From: Mannheimia granulomatis
GTDB taxonomy: Bacteria; Pseudomonadota; Gammaproteobacteria; Enterobacterales; Pasteurellaceae
DNA: 64,000 nt
NCBI RefSeq assembly: GCF_011455695.1
Contig: NZ_CP015030.1
Coordinates: 930,001-994,000, forward strand
Direction of reading: 5' to 3'
Position numbers and translations under genes: made by a program. Shown in pieces: positions 18,167-29,332 of this stretch (position 1 is its first letter; each line of letters opens with the position of its first letter). The notes beneath the pieces were generated by a model. That model did no database searches. It saw only the letters and a list, made by a program, of their open reading frames with translations, and had not been told where the DNA came from.

Positions 18167-19558
18167 ATGTCATTATTAAAAAAATTCTTAAATTTTAGAA
18201 AACGTTTAGCTTATAAGCTGATTACCTATTACGGTTTCTTACTTATTACATTAGTTACGATAGCATTTAACTTCAATAAATTTGATGCTCGTAATTTTTC
18301 ATCCCTTTCAGTAAAAGATCAAACCTACTTCAAAAATGAAAGTATTCATACTCAAGAAAGTTTAAACCTTGATGAAATTTTCGAAAATAATTTATCTGTT
18401 GAAACGGCAAACGGGTTTGATGTTATTTTACAAGACAAAAAAACCGGCACTTTAAGTGGGGTAAATCAAAGTAATATCAAAGCATTACAATCTTTTATCT
18501 ATGAAACATCTAAAATGGATGAGCCTCAACAACGCCGTTTTGAAAATAGTGAAATCTATGGCCCGTTTTCAGTTATATCTGAAACAAATACTTATAACCA
18601 ATATTTTATTAAAGCAGTAGACGCACAAGAAGAGTGGATTAACACTATTTTAGATACCCCAATCCTTATGGTTCTTATACTGATGTTCTTAGGTATGCCT
18701 CTGTTATGGTGGATGTCTTTTAAAATTACCCAACCGGTCCAGAATCTGACCATATCAGCAAATGCTGTTGCTACCGGTCAGCTGGAAACCAATCCGAAAT
18801 TAGAAACTGAGGGGATTTATGAAATTAGAGAGGTAGGTAAAAGCTTTAACCATATGGTGACTAGTTTAAAACTACTAACTCAGCATCAGCAAAGAATCAT
18901 TTCCGATATTTCACATGAGCTAAAAACGCCATTAGCGCGCTTGCAATTGGCTCTAGCAATTTTGCGTCGCAAAACGGGAGAAGTTGCAGAAATCAATCGT
19001 ATTGAAGCAGAAGTTGGTAAGTTAGACCAAATGGTTAAAGATCTTTTAGCTATTTCTCGTCAGCAACTCAATTATCAAATCCAAAAAAGTATTTTTACTA
19101 TTGATGAAATTTGGGTGAATGTTCTAGAAGATGCTAAATTTGAAACTTCACAAAATAATATTGTACTGATCATCAAGCAGAATATTAAATACCCTGCTCA
19201 ATATTCTATTAACGGTGCAGTTAACTCATTAACAAGTGCTTTGGAGAACTTAATTCGTAATGGACAAAAATACGCCAAGCAACTGCTTTCAGTTTCTATA
19301 GATATCCAAGATGAAAATTTGGTTTTAGTCGTTGAAGATGATGGTAATGGTGTTCCTGAACATGAGTATGAAAATATTTTTAAACCGTTTTACCGTGTAG
19401 ATGAAGCAAGAGCGAGAGAAACCGGTGGAACCGGTCTAGGTTTGGCGATTGTACAGAATGCCGTTCAACAACATCAAGGACATATTCAAGTAAGTAAAAG
19501 TGAGATGGGTGGTTTAAAAGTTAAGTTACAAATCCCACTTTGGACACATAAAGAATAA
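18167..19558 (+). CDS. cpxA: CpxA-type sensor histidine kinase
   Basis: Inner-membrane envelope-stress kinase paired with CpxR. The 463-residue protein from the ATG at 18167 has a first membrane segment near residues 18-37, a periplasmic region, a second segment near 160-180, a HAMP domain, an H-box SDISHELKTPLARL, and a C-terminal ATPase domain with N-box LENLIRNGQKYA and GTGLGLAIV. A TTG at 18152 would add five residues; no good ribosome-binding sequence supports either start. Confidence 0.88.
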   Translation: MSLLKKFLNFRKRLAYKLITYYGFLLITLVTIAFNFNKFDARNFSSLSVKDQTYFKNESIHTQESLNLDEIFENNLSVETANGFDVILQDKKTGTLSGVNQSNIKALQSFIYETSKMDEPQQRRFENSEIYGPFSVISETNTYNQYFIKAVDAQEEWINTILDTPILMVLILMFLGMPLLWWMSFKITQPVQNLTISANAVATGQLETNPKLETEGIYEIREVGKSFNHMVTSLKLLTQHQQRIISDISHELKTPLARLQLALAILRRKTGEVAEINRIEAEVGKLDQMVKDLLAISRQQLNYQIQKSIFTIDEIWVNVLEDAKFETSQNNIVLIIKQNIKYPAQYSINGAVNSLTSALENLIRNGQKYAKQLLSVSIDIQDENLVLVVEDDGNGVPEHEYENIFKPFYRVDEARARETGGTGLGLAIVQNAVQQHQGHIQVSKSEMGGLKVKLQIPLWTHKE

Positions 19559-19597
19559 AATCCTTTGCAAAAAAACAGGAAAAAATAACCGCTTGTA

Positions 19598-21520
19598 ATG
19601 AAACTGATTGAAATAGAAAACCTCAATAAGTATTTTGGTTCACCAGATAACCAAACTCATGTACTAAAAAACATTAATCTCAGCATTAAACAAGGAGATT
19701 TCGTCGCGATTATCGGTGCTTCCGGCTCCGGTAAATCTACCTTGATGAATATTATCGGTTGTTTAGATACCGCCAGCTCCGGCAGTTGCAAAATCAGTGG
19801 AAAAGATACTCAGAAAATGACATCTGATGAGCTATCTGATCTCCGTCAACGCAAGTTTGGTTTTATTTTCCAACGCTATAATCTGCTTCCAGCTTTAACG
19901 GCTAATGAAAATGTCGCCTTACCGGCAATTTATGCCGGTATAGACAGTCTATCCCGAAAAATGCGTGCAGAATCTTTATTGGATAAGCTTGGATTATCGG
20001 ATAAAACACAAAATCGTCCAAATGAATTATCCGGTGGACAACAACAACGCGTCAGCATTGCGCGCGCCTTAATGAACGGCGGCGAAATTATTTTAGCAGA
20101 CGAACCAACCGGAGCATTAGACTCCAAAAGCGGTGAAACTGTATTAGAAATTCTACAAACCCTACACCAAGAAGGTCATACCATTATTATGGTCACTCAT
20201 GACCCGAAAATTGCAGCAAAAGCATCACGTATTATTGAAATTAAAGATGGTGAGATTATTCAAGATGAACGTCTACAACCTTATGTAGAACAGATAAGCC
20301 CCGTCCATTCCTCACATAAAAACCCCCGTTTTTTCGACCAATTATCTGAATCGTTTAAAATGGCACTTAACGCTATTATGGCTCATAAAATGCGTGCTAT
20401 TTTAACTATGCTCGGTATTATTATCGGGATTGCTTCTGTCATTTCAGTAGTCGCTTTAGGACAAGGCTCGCAACAGCAAATTCTTGCTAATATCAACAGC
20501 CTAGGCACAAATACAATGGATATTATGAACGGCACAGGCTTTGGTGATAGGCGGGCAAACTTAACAAAAAATCTCACCATTAGCGATGTAACTATGCTAG
20601 GGCAGCAAAATTATGTTGAAAGCACTACCCCATCAAGCAATATTAGTGCAACGTTAATATATGGCAATACAACAGTAACCGGCTCTGTACGTGGTGTAGG
20701 TGAGCAATTTATTAATGTGAAAGGCTTAAAGTTGGTTTCAGGTCGATTTTTTACTGCTGATGAAGTGAAAGAGATTGCACAGGTTATTGTCATCGATCCT
20801 AACACACAAAAAGAATTAGGTATAAATTCCCCTGTGGAGGGCAATATTATTTTAGTAGATAAAAAACCATTACGTATTATTGGCGTGGCTCAGCAATCTA
20901 ATAATATGAACCAAAGCAGCCTTACTCTTTGGGCTCCTTACACTACCACTATGCAACGTATTTCAGGGGCAAAACAGATTGATGCTCTAACGGTTAAAAT
21001 TAAAGATAACGTAGAAAGCCAAACTGCAGAAAAAAGCATTACCGAACTTTTAACCGCCAAACACGGAAAAAAAGACTTCTTTATTATTAATAGCGATACC
21101 ATTAAACAAACCATTACCAGCACGACCAACACCATGACATTGCTCATTTCATCCATCGCTTTAATTTCACTAATAGTAGGAGGAATCGGTGTGATGAATA
21201 TTATGTTGGTCTCGGTGACAGAGCGTACTAAAGAAATCGGTGTTCGAATGGCGATTGGCGCTAAACAGCACAATATTTTGCAACAATTTCTTATTGAAGC
21301 TATTCTTATCTGTCTGATTGGCGGATTAATCGGTATTTTATTTGCCATAGCCATTATTACTACATTCAACACTTTAGGTGAGAATTTCAAAATGATATTA
21401 TCTGTGCAGTCGGTTGTAGTAGCTGTTCTCTGCTCTACACTGATCGGCATTATTTTTGGCTATCTACCTGCACGAAATGCCTCTCAACTGAATCCAATTA
21501 ATGCCTTAGCTCAAGAATAA
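19598..21520 (+). CDS. macB: MacB-type ABC exporter (fused ATPase and permease)
   Basis: A 640-residue protein with an N-terminal ABC ATPase (Walker A GASGSGKST near 39-47, signature LSGGQQQR near 142, Walker B ADEPT), then a first membrane helix near 265, a large periplasmic MacB core domain, and three C-terminal FtsX-type helices. MacB works with the adaptor MacA and TolC to export macrolides, peptides or outer-membrane precursors. No macA lies next to it, so the partner must be elsewhere or the protein works alone. It follows cpxRA, with an uptake signal between, which suggests a link to envelope stress but does not prove it. Confidence 0.87.
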   Translation: MKLIEIENLNKYFGSPDNQTHVLKNINLSIKQGDFVAIIGASGSGKSTLMNIIGCLDTASSGSCKISGKDTQKMTSDELSDLRQRKFGFIFQRYNLLPALTANENVALPAIYAGIDSLSRKMRAESLLDKLGLSDKTQNRPNELSGGQQQRVSIARALMNGGEIILADEPTGALDSKSGETVLEILQTLHQEGHTIIMVTHDPKIAAKASRIIEIKDGEIIQDERLQPYVEQISPVHSSHKNPRFFDQLSESFKMALNAIMAHKMRAILTMLGIIIGIASVISVVALGQGSQQQILANINSLGTNTMDIMNGTGFGDRRANLTKNLTISDVTMLGQQNYVESTTPSSNISATLIYGNTTVTGSVRGVGEQFINVKGLKLVSGRFFTADEVKEIAQVIVIDPNTQKELGINSPVEGNIILVDKKPLRIIGVAQQSNNMNQSSLTLWAPYTTTMQRISGAKQIDALTVKIKDNVESQTAEKSITELLTAKHGKKDFFIINSDTIKQTITSTTNTMTLLISSIALISLIVGGIGVMNIMLVSVTERTKEIGVRMAIGAKQHNILQQFLIEAILICLIGGLIGILFAIAIITTFNTLGENFKMILSVQSVVVAVLCSTLIGIIFGYLPARNASQLNPINALAQE

Positions 21521-21524
21521 CACT

Positions 21525-21582
21525 ACAAGCGGTGAGATTCTGAAAGATTTTTGCAAAAAATCACGGAAATTTAACCGCTTGT
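21525..21582. repeat. Inverted uptake-signal pair (macB / NIF3-family gene)
   Basis: ACAAGCGGT at 21525-21533 faces ACCGCTTGT at 21574-21582, with TTTTTTGCAAAAAA between. The pair lies directly after the macB stop and can fold into a terminator-like stem. Confidence 0.75.
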
Positions 21583-21604
21583 ATCTGATAAATAAGGAAG
21601 AAAA

Positions 21605-22375
21605 ATGCCAATAACCAATTTAGAACTAGAACAAATTCTTAATAATAAATTAAACAGCACTGCAATTAGCGATTATGCCCCAAACGGTTTGCAGGTTGAA
21701 GGAAAGCAAAACATCCAAAAAATCATTACCGGAGTTACTGCCAGCCTGCCACTGATTGAAAAAGCGATCGAGAAAAAAGCGGATGCAATTTTAGTTCATC
21801 ATGGCTATTTTTGGAAAAGCGAGAATCCGTGTATTCGTGGTATGAAAGGCCGACGAATCAAGAAGTTATTAACTAATGACATCAATCTGTTTGGCTACCA
21901 TTTGCCTTTAGATATTCACCCCGAATTAGGTAACAATGCTCAATTAGCTAAACACTTAGGCGTAACCAATCTACAAGGTTTGGAAGACCGTCCGAATTCG
22001 ATTCCGATGTTTGGCGAGTTTGAAACACCTATTTCTGCAGAAGAACTAAAACAACGCCTTGAAAAAACGTTACAACGCACCGTTATTTTATGTAATGAGT
22101 TTGTATCCACCCCACAAAAAGCGATTAAAAAAGTCGGCATCTGCTCTGGCGGCGGACAAGGCTATATTGACTTAGCTTTTGAAAAAGGCTGTGATGCCTT
22201 CATCAGTGGTGAAATCTCCGAACAAACCACCCATTCTGCCCGCGAACAAGGCATCTACTACTTCGCCTGTGGCCACCACGCTACCGAGCGCGACGGCGTA
22301 AAAGCTTTAGGCGAATGGCTGGCAGAAGAATACGGCTTAGAAGTTGAGTTTATCGATATTGATAATCCTGCCTAA
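21605..22375 (+). CDS. NIF3-family dinuclear metal protein (YbgI-like)
   Basis: A 256-residue protein of the NIF3/YbgI family, hexameric rings with a two-metal site. Its biochemical role is still uncertain; GTP cyclohydrolase I type 2-like is the usual database name. Family metal-site segments are visible: VHHGYFWKSE near residue 64 and CGHHATERDGV near the C-terminus, with SGGGQGYIDLA and SGEISEQT between. Confidence 0.85.
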   Translation: MPITNLELEQILNNKLNSTAISDYAPNGLQVEGKQNIQKIITGVTASLPLIEKAIEKKADAILVHHGYFWKSENPCIRGMKGRRIKKLLTNDINLFGYHLPLDIHPELGNNAQLAKHLGVTNLQGLEDRPNSIPMFGEFETPISAEELKQRLEKTLQRTVILCNEFVSTPQKAIKKVGICSGGGQGYIDLAFEKGCDAFISGEISEQTTHSAREQGIYYFACGHHATERDGVKALGEWLAEEYGLEVEFIDIDNPA

Positions 22376-22386
22376 TCCCCATAAAT

Positions 22387-22451
22387 ACAAGCGGTTAAAT
22401 TTTCTGAGTATTTTGCAATTTGCAAAAAATCGGAAGAATTTAACCGCTTGT
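22387..22451. repeat. Inverted uptake-signal pair (NIF3-family gene / nrdB)
   Basis: ACAAGCGGT at 22387-22395 faces ACCGCTTGT at 22443-22451 with TTTGCAATTTGCAAAAAA between. It lies between two convergent genes and may terminate both. Confidence 0.75.
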
Positions 22452-22464
22452 TATCATTCATAAG

Positions 22465-23595
22465 CTATAACTCAAATTCATCAAAATCGCTGCTATCGAC
22501 TTTAGCATCAATCTGCCCAACCAAATAAGAACTCACCTCCACTTCTTGAGGTGCAACTTGTACATTGTCTGAAACCAGCCATGCGTTGATCCACGGAATT
22601 GGGTTGGAGCGAGCTTTAAAGGGCAAAGGTAACCCAACAGCTTGCATTCGAATATTGGTAATATACTCAATATATTGCACCAAAATATCGCGATTCAGCC
22701 CAATCATAGAGCCATCTTTAAACAGATAATCCGCCCAAGCTTTTTCTTGTTCTGCGGCACTTAAAAACAGTTCGTAAGCCTCTTGCCGACATTCACGTGC
22801 AATTTCTGCCATTTCTGGATCATCATTTCCATACGTCATAATATTTAAAATATGCTGCGTACCGGTAAGGTGTAAAGCTTCATCACGAGCAATAAATTTG
22901 ATAATTTTGGCATTCCCTTCCATTAATTGCCGTTCTGCAAAGGCAAACGAGCAAGCAAAAGAGACATAAAAGCGAATCGCTTCAAGCGCATTCACACTCA
23001 TCATACAAAGATAGAGCTGTTTTTTTAGGCTACGTAAACTTACCTCGCAAGTTTTACCATCTACCTGATAACAGCCTTCACCGTATAAGCTATAGAGTTG
23101 GCTATCACGAATCAAATCATCATAATACGCAGAAATATCCTTCGCACGCTTAATAATTTCTTCGTTCGTGACAATATCATCAAACACTATTGAAGGATCA
23201 TTTACAATATTGCGGATAATATGAGTATAAGAACGGCTGTGAATTGTTTCGCTAAATGTCCAAGTTTCAATCCAAGTTTCAAGCTCGGGAATAGAAACTA
23301 ACGGCAAAAGCGCTACATTCGGGCTTCTTCCTTGAATGGAATCCAGTAGCGTTTGGTATTTCAAGTTGCTGATAAAAATATGCTTTTCATGCTCTGGCAG
23401 TTGTGCATAATCAATGCGATCTTGTGAAACATCCACTTCTTCCGGTCGCCAAAAAAATGAGAGTTGTTTCTCAATCAGTTTTTCAAAAATTTCATATTTT
23501 TGTTGATCATAACGCGCAACATTGACATTTTGCCCAAAAAACATCGGTTCTTTTAGCTGGTCATTTTTATTTTGCGAAAAAGTAGTATATGCCAT
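22465..23595 (-). CDS. nrdB: Ribonucleoside-diphosphate reductase class Ia, beta subunit
   Basis: Small subunit that holds the diiron-tyrosyl radical cofactor of aerobic ribonucleotide reductase. The 376-residue product has the iron-ligand segments around [12 protein letters not shown] and [13 protein letters not shown], and ends with the acidic/hydrophobic tail (SSDFDEFEL) that docks into NrdA. It follows nrdA by 30 bases, with GGAG before the ATG. No yfaE ferredoxin gene follows. Confidence 0.96.
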   Translation of the reverse strand: MAYTTFSQNKNDQLKEPMFFGQNVNVARYDQQKYEIFEKLIEKQLSFFWRPEEVDVSQDRIDYAQLPEHEKHIFISNLKYQTLLDSIQGRSPNVALLPLVSIPELETWIETWTFSETIHSRSYTHIIRNIVNDPSIVFDDIVTNEEIIKRAKDISAYYDDLIRDSQLYSLYGEGCYQVDGKTCEVSLRSLKKQLYLCMMSVNALEAIRFYVSFACSFAFAERQLMEGNAKIIKFIARDEALHLTGTQHILNIMTYGNDDPEMAEIARECRQEAYELFLSAAEQEKAWADYLFKDGSMIGLNRDILVQYIEYITNIRMQAVGLPLPFKARSNPIPWINAWLVSDNVQVAPQEVEVSSYLVGQIDAKVDSSDFDEFEL

Positions 23596-23625
23596 GTTAT
23601 TCTCCTTTATTGATTGTTCGTATTA

Positions 23626-25896
23626 TTAAATTTTACAAGCTCCGCCGGCACAGCCTTCATCTAGATCATCTTGAGCATCTTCAGCCCCATCGCGGGTATT
23701 TTGGTAGTAAAGGGTTTTTAACCCATATTTATATGCTGTTAATAGATCTTTTAATAATACTTTCATTGGCACTTTGCCATCTTCAAAACGGTTTGGGTCA
23801 TAATTGGTATTAGCAGAAATTGCCTGATCGACAAATTTCTGCATAATACCGACTAAATGCAAATAACCATCCATATTCGGAATATTCCAAAGCAGTTCAT
23901 AATATGTTTTCAAACGTTCATACTCCGGTACCACTTGTTTTAAAATACCGTCTTTTGAAGCTTTAACACTAATATAGCCCCGTGGTGGTTCAATACCATT
24001 GGTTGCATTTGAAATCTGCGAGGAAGTTTCCGATGGCATTAAGGCAGTCAAAGTTGAATTACGCAAGCCAAATTGTAGAATATCCCGACGTAGTTGCTCC
24101 CAATCATAGTGCAACGGCTCTTGAGTTAATTCATCAAGTTCTTTTTTATAAGTATCGATAGGTAGTAGCCCCTTAGCATAGGTGGTTTGGTCAAAATAGG
24201 GACAACGCCCCTGCTCTTTGGCTAAATTCATCGAAGCTTTTAATAAATAATATTGAATCGCTTCAAAAGTACGGTGAGTTAAATTATTAGCACTGCCATC
24301 TGAATAACGCACTTGGTTTTTAGCTAAATAGTAGGCGTAGTTAATAACCCCAACGCCTAGCGAGCGGCGATTTAATGAGCTGTTACGAGCCGCTAATACC
24401 GGATAATCCTGATAATCCAGCAACGCATCTAAGGCACGCACAACTAAATCTGCTAATTCTTCCAATTCATCTAAATCGGTTAATGTACCTAAATTAAAAG
24501 CGGATAATGTACATAATGCGATCTCCCCCTGCTCATCATAAAAATGAGCCAGTGGTTTGGTCGGCAAGGCAATTTCCAAACAGAGATTAGATTGACGTAT
24601 CGGTGCGACACTAGGATCAAACGGGCTATGTGTATTACAATGATCAACATTTTGAATGTAAATCCGCCCGGTTGAAGCCCGTTCTTGCATTAATAACGAA
24701 AATAGTTCTATCGCTTTGACCTTGCGCTTACGAATGCTAGGGTCTTGCTCATATTGTAAATAAAGCTGTTCGAACTTAGCTTGATCAGCAAAAAATGCTT
24801 GATATAACCCCGGAACATCTGACGGGCTGAATAGAGTAATCTCGCTACCTTTAATTAAACGCTGATACATCATTTTATTCACCTGCACTCCGTAATCCAT
24901 ATGGCGAGCGCGGTTTTCTTCCACCCCTCGGTTATTTTTCAATACCATTAAGCTTTCCGCTTCTAAATGCCATATCGGAAAATAAACTGTGGCAGCACCA
25001 CCCCGCACACCACCTTGAGAGCACGATTTTACTGCTGTTTGAAAATGTTTATAGAATGGAATACAGCCTGTATGAAATGCCTCCCCTGCACGGATTGAAC
25101 TACCTAATGCACGAATTGCTCCGGCATTAATACCAATACCAGCCCTCTGGGAAACATATTTTATAATTGCTGCAGAAGTCGCATTGATAGAATCTAGGCT
25201 ATCATCACACTCAATCAACACACAGGAACTAAATTGACGAGTAGGCGTTCTTACTCCAGCCATAATCGGTGTTGGCAGAGAAATTTTAAATGTGGAGGTC
25301 GCATCATAAAAACGGCGAATATAATCTAAACGGCGTTTTGGTGGATATTTAGAAAATAAACAGGCAGCTACTAACAGATACAAGAACTGAGCCGACTCAT
25401 AAATCTCTCCTGTGACTCGGTTCTGAACCAAATACTTCCCTTCCAACTGTTTTACCGCTACATACGAAAAAGCCATATCCCGCCAGTGGTCAATAAAGCC
25501 ATTCATCGCCTCCCACTCTTCCATGCTATAGTCCGTCAGCAAATCCGCATCGTATTTGCCAAGCGCAACTAACTTTTTAACGTGTGCATATAAATGCGGT
25601 GGTTCAAACTGTCCATAAGCTTTTTTACGCAGATGAAAAATCGCCAATCGTGCTGCCAAATATTGATAGTCTGGCGTTTCCTTGCTGATTAAATCGGCTG
25701 CTGCCTTAATAATTGTTTCGTGAATATCTGCAGTTCGAATGCCCTCATAAAACTGGATCTGTGAACGCAACTCCACTTGCGAAACGGAGACATTATCTAA
25801 CCCCTCCGCAGCCCAAGTAATCACACGATGGATTTTATCAAGATTGAGTTGTTCAAGTCTGCCATCACGCTTTGTTACCATTAAACTTTTATTCAT
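23626..25896 (-). CDS. nrdA: Ribonucleoside-diphosphate reductase class Ia, alpha subunit
   Basis: Catalytic subunit that reduces ribonucleoside diphosphates to deoxy forms. The 756-residue protein has an N-terminal ATP-cone (about 1-95), the catalytic barrel with the segment NLCLEIALPT, and a C-terminal redox tail ending CAGGACKI. It is co-transcribed with nrdB. Two NrdR-like boxes lie directly upstream. Confidence 0.97.
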   Translation of the reverse strand: MNKSLMVTKRDGRLEQLNLDKIHRVITWAAEGLDNVSVSQVELRSQIQFYEGIRTADIHETIIKAAADLISKETPDYQYLAARLAIFHLRKKAYGQFEPPHLYAHVKKLVALGKYDADLLTDYSMEEWEAMNGFIDHWRDMAFSYVAVKQLEGKYLVQNRVTGEIYESAQFLYLLVAACLFSKYPPKRRLDYIRRFYDATSTFKISLPTPIMAGVRTPTRQFSSCVLIECDDSLDSINATSAAIIKYVSQRAGIGINAGAIRALGSSIRAGEAFHTGCIPFYKHFQTAVKSCSQGGVRGGAATVYFPIWHLEAESLMVLKNNRGVEENRARHMDYGVQVNKMMYQRLIKGSEITLFSPSDVPGLYQAFFADQAKFEQLYLQYEQDPSIRKRKVKAIELFSLLMQERASTGRIYIQNVDHCNTHSPFDPSVAPIRQSNLCLEIALPTKPLAHFYDEQGEIALCTLSAFNLGTLTDLDELEELADLVVRALDALLDYQDYPVLAARNSSLNRRSLGVGVINYAYYLAKNQVRYSDGSANNLTHRTFEAIQYYLLKASMNLAKEQGRCPYFDQTTYAKGLLPIDTYKKELDELTQEPLHYDWEQLRRDILQFGLRNSTLTALMPSETSSQISNATNGIEPPRGYISVKASKDGILKQVVPEYERLKTYYELLWNIPNMDGYLHLVGIMQKFVDQAISANTNYDPNRFEDGKVPMKVLLKDLLTAYKYGLKTLYYQNTRDGAEDAQDDLDEGCAGGACKI

Positions 25897-25928
25897 AATT
25901 AAACCCTTTACAAAAATACCTTAGCAAA

Positions 25929-25975
25929 ACACTACATGTTGTGTTTTTATCAAAAGCAAGCACAAGATAATGTGT
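25929..25975. promoter_or_regulatory. Two NrdR-like boxes upstream of nrdAB
   Basis: ACACTACATGTTGTGT (25929-25944) and GCACAAGATAATGTGT (25960-25975) each resemble the palindromic NrdR box, and their starts are 31 bases apart, about three helical turns, as is usual for tandem NrdR sites. They lie 32-79 bases upstream of the nrdA start. The rest of the gap (about 25980-26170) is AT-rich with no recognised gene. Confidence 0.78.
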
Positions 25976-26174
25976 TTAAAGCTAAACATCAACCAATAAA
26001 TTTTTACTTTTTCTCTTGACAGATGCTAACTTATTTATAAATAACCATATTTTTATAATGGGATAAGATTGATTATTTTATTTAGCAACAATAGGAAATT
26101 TAGGTAGGTTTAGAAAATGAAAAGCGAAGGAATTTTAGCTTGCTTAGGTGAATAACATTTCTGGTTTTTATTAG

Positions 26175-26230
26175 CAAGCGGTTACTTTTAAGTGATTTTT
26201 TGCAAAAAATTTAAGAAATTTGACCGCTTA
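26175..26230. repeat. Inverted uptake-signal pair upstream of nrdA
   Basis: CAAGCGGTT near 26175 faces GACCGCTTA ending near 26230, with TTTTTTGCAAAAAA between. The outermost bases diverge from the consensus. It sits just beyond the uvrB terminator in the uvrB-nrdA gap. Confidence 0.65.
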
Positions 26231-26243
26231 TAAGTAATAAAAA

Positions 26244-26267
26244 AGCACCAGCGTAAACGCCGGTGCT
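26244..26267 (-). terminator. Terminator of uvrB
   Basis: AGCACC-GCGT arms pair with ACGC-GGTGCT, and on the minus strand a run of six T follows. It lies 45 bases after the uvrB stop. Confidence 0.8.
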
Positions 26268-26311
26268 ATAGTAGGGAGATTGATTTTATATAAATTTGCC
26301 ATATAAATATT

Positions 26312-28330
<2,019 letters not shown>

Positions 28331-28410
28331 ATAAAATCCTGTCTTAAAAAGTTCTTTGCATTTTAGCATAAGCAAGCGGTCTATTTTTAGCGGATTTTTG
28401 CAAAACAAAA

Positions 28411-28426
28411 TGTGAAGTAGATCACA
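28411..28426. promoter_or_regulatory. CRP site upstream of efeO
   Basis: TGTGAAGTAGATCACA has both half-sites TGTGA and TCACA exact with six bases between. It lies 78 bases before the efeO start and about 80 bases upstream of uvrB in the opposite direction, so it most likely controls the efe operon. Confidence 0.72.
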
Positions 28427-28444
28427 AAATCAACACTTTCTTTT

Positions 28445-28459
28445 TGCGAACAATTCGCA
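28445..28459. promoter_or_regulatory. Perfect inverted repeat in the efeO promoter region
   Basis: TGCGAA-CAA-TTCGCA, a perfect 6-base-armed inverted repeat, lies between the CRP site and the efeO start. The half-sites look like CRP-S half-sites but the spacing is one base short. It may be an operator for an unidentified regulator. Confidence 0.4.
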
Positions 28460-28503
28460 ATAAGAATATGATCGCACTGTCATTTTTTCATAAGGAATTT
28501 AAT

Positions 28504-29316
28504 ATGCGTTTAACTAAACTTGCTTTCGCTTTATCTGGGATGATTATTGCAACTCACGCTGCTGCACTAGACCTTTCAAAAGAAACTGAAACTTATAAAC
28601 AGTTTGTAGTTGAGCAGATTGATCAATTAGTTGCTGACACAGAAAAATTTGTTGGTTATTTACACAAAGGGGATGTGCAAAAAGCGAAGCAAATTTATCC
28701 GCTTGCACGTATGTATTTTGAGCGTTCAGAGCCGATTGCAGAAAGTTTCGGTGATTTAGATCCTCGTATTGACGCCCGACTTGCTGATTTAGCCGAAGAA
28801 GGTAAAACAGAAAAAGATTGGTCCGGCTTTCATAAAATCGAAAAAGTATTGTGGGAGAAAAATACTACAAAAGGTACAAAAGCTACGGCTGAACAGCTAT
28901 TAAAAGATGTAAAAGAACTGCGCGCAAAAATTCCAACCGCAGAAGTTACTCCTGAATTGATGATTACCGGTGCAGTGGATTTACTAAATGAAGTTTCTAC
29001 AACTAAAGTGACCGGTGAAGAAGAAATTTTCTCAAAAACCGACCTATATGATTTCAAAGCTAATATTGAAGGTGCAGAAAAAATTTATGAGATTTTCAAA
29101 CCGCAATTAGAAAAAGTAGATGCAAAACTTTCAGCTGAAATTGCGAGCCGTTTTGAAGCCGTGAATACATTATTGGCAAAACATAATAAATCAAAAACAG
29201 GCTATGATTATGTTGCTTATAACAAACTCTCTAAAGATGAGATTAAAGCATTGGCAGAAGCGGTTAATAAATTAGGTGAACCCTTAGCTCAGTTAGGCGT
29301 ACTTTTAAATAAATAA
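28504..29316 (+). CDS. efeO: EfeO-like periplasmic iron-uptake protein (M75 domain only)
   Basis: A 270-residue protein with a signal peptide (about residues 1-21, cut after HAAA) and an M75/imelysin-type helical domain. The HxxE metal motif HKIE is visible near residue 109. E. coli EfeO has an additional N-terminal cupredoxin domain; this protein lacks it and matches the short EfeM/EfeO class. It leads an operon with the peroxidase gene efeB. The ATG at 28504 has AAGGAA before it and is preferred over the in-frame start at 28444. Confidence 0.85.
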   Translation: MRLTKLAFALSGMIIATHAAALDLSKETETYKQFVVEQIDQLVADTEKFVGYLHKGDVQKAKQIYPLARMYFERSEPIAESFGDLDPRIDARLADLAEEGKTEKDWSGFHKIEKVLWEKNTTKGTKATAEQLLKDVKELRAKIPTAEVTPELMITGAVDLLNEVSTTKVTGEEEIFSKTDLYDFKANIEGAEKIYEIFKPQLEKVDAKLSAEIASRFEAVNTLLAKHNKSKTGYDYVAYNKLSKDEIKALAEAVNKLGEPLAQLGVLLNK

Positions 29317-29332
29317 GAGGTAGGAGTAAATT

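Noticed and set aside
26016-26155. Plus-strand TTGACA and TATAAA-like elements followed by a 12-residue frame in the nrdA-uvrB gap
   Set aside because: Spacing between the two elements is 14 bases, too short for a good promoter, and the frame has no recognisable sequence.
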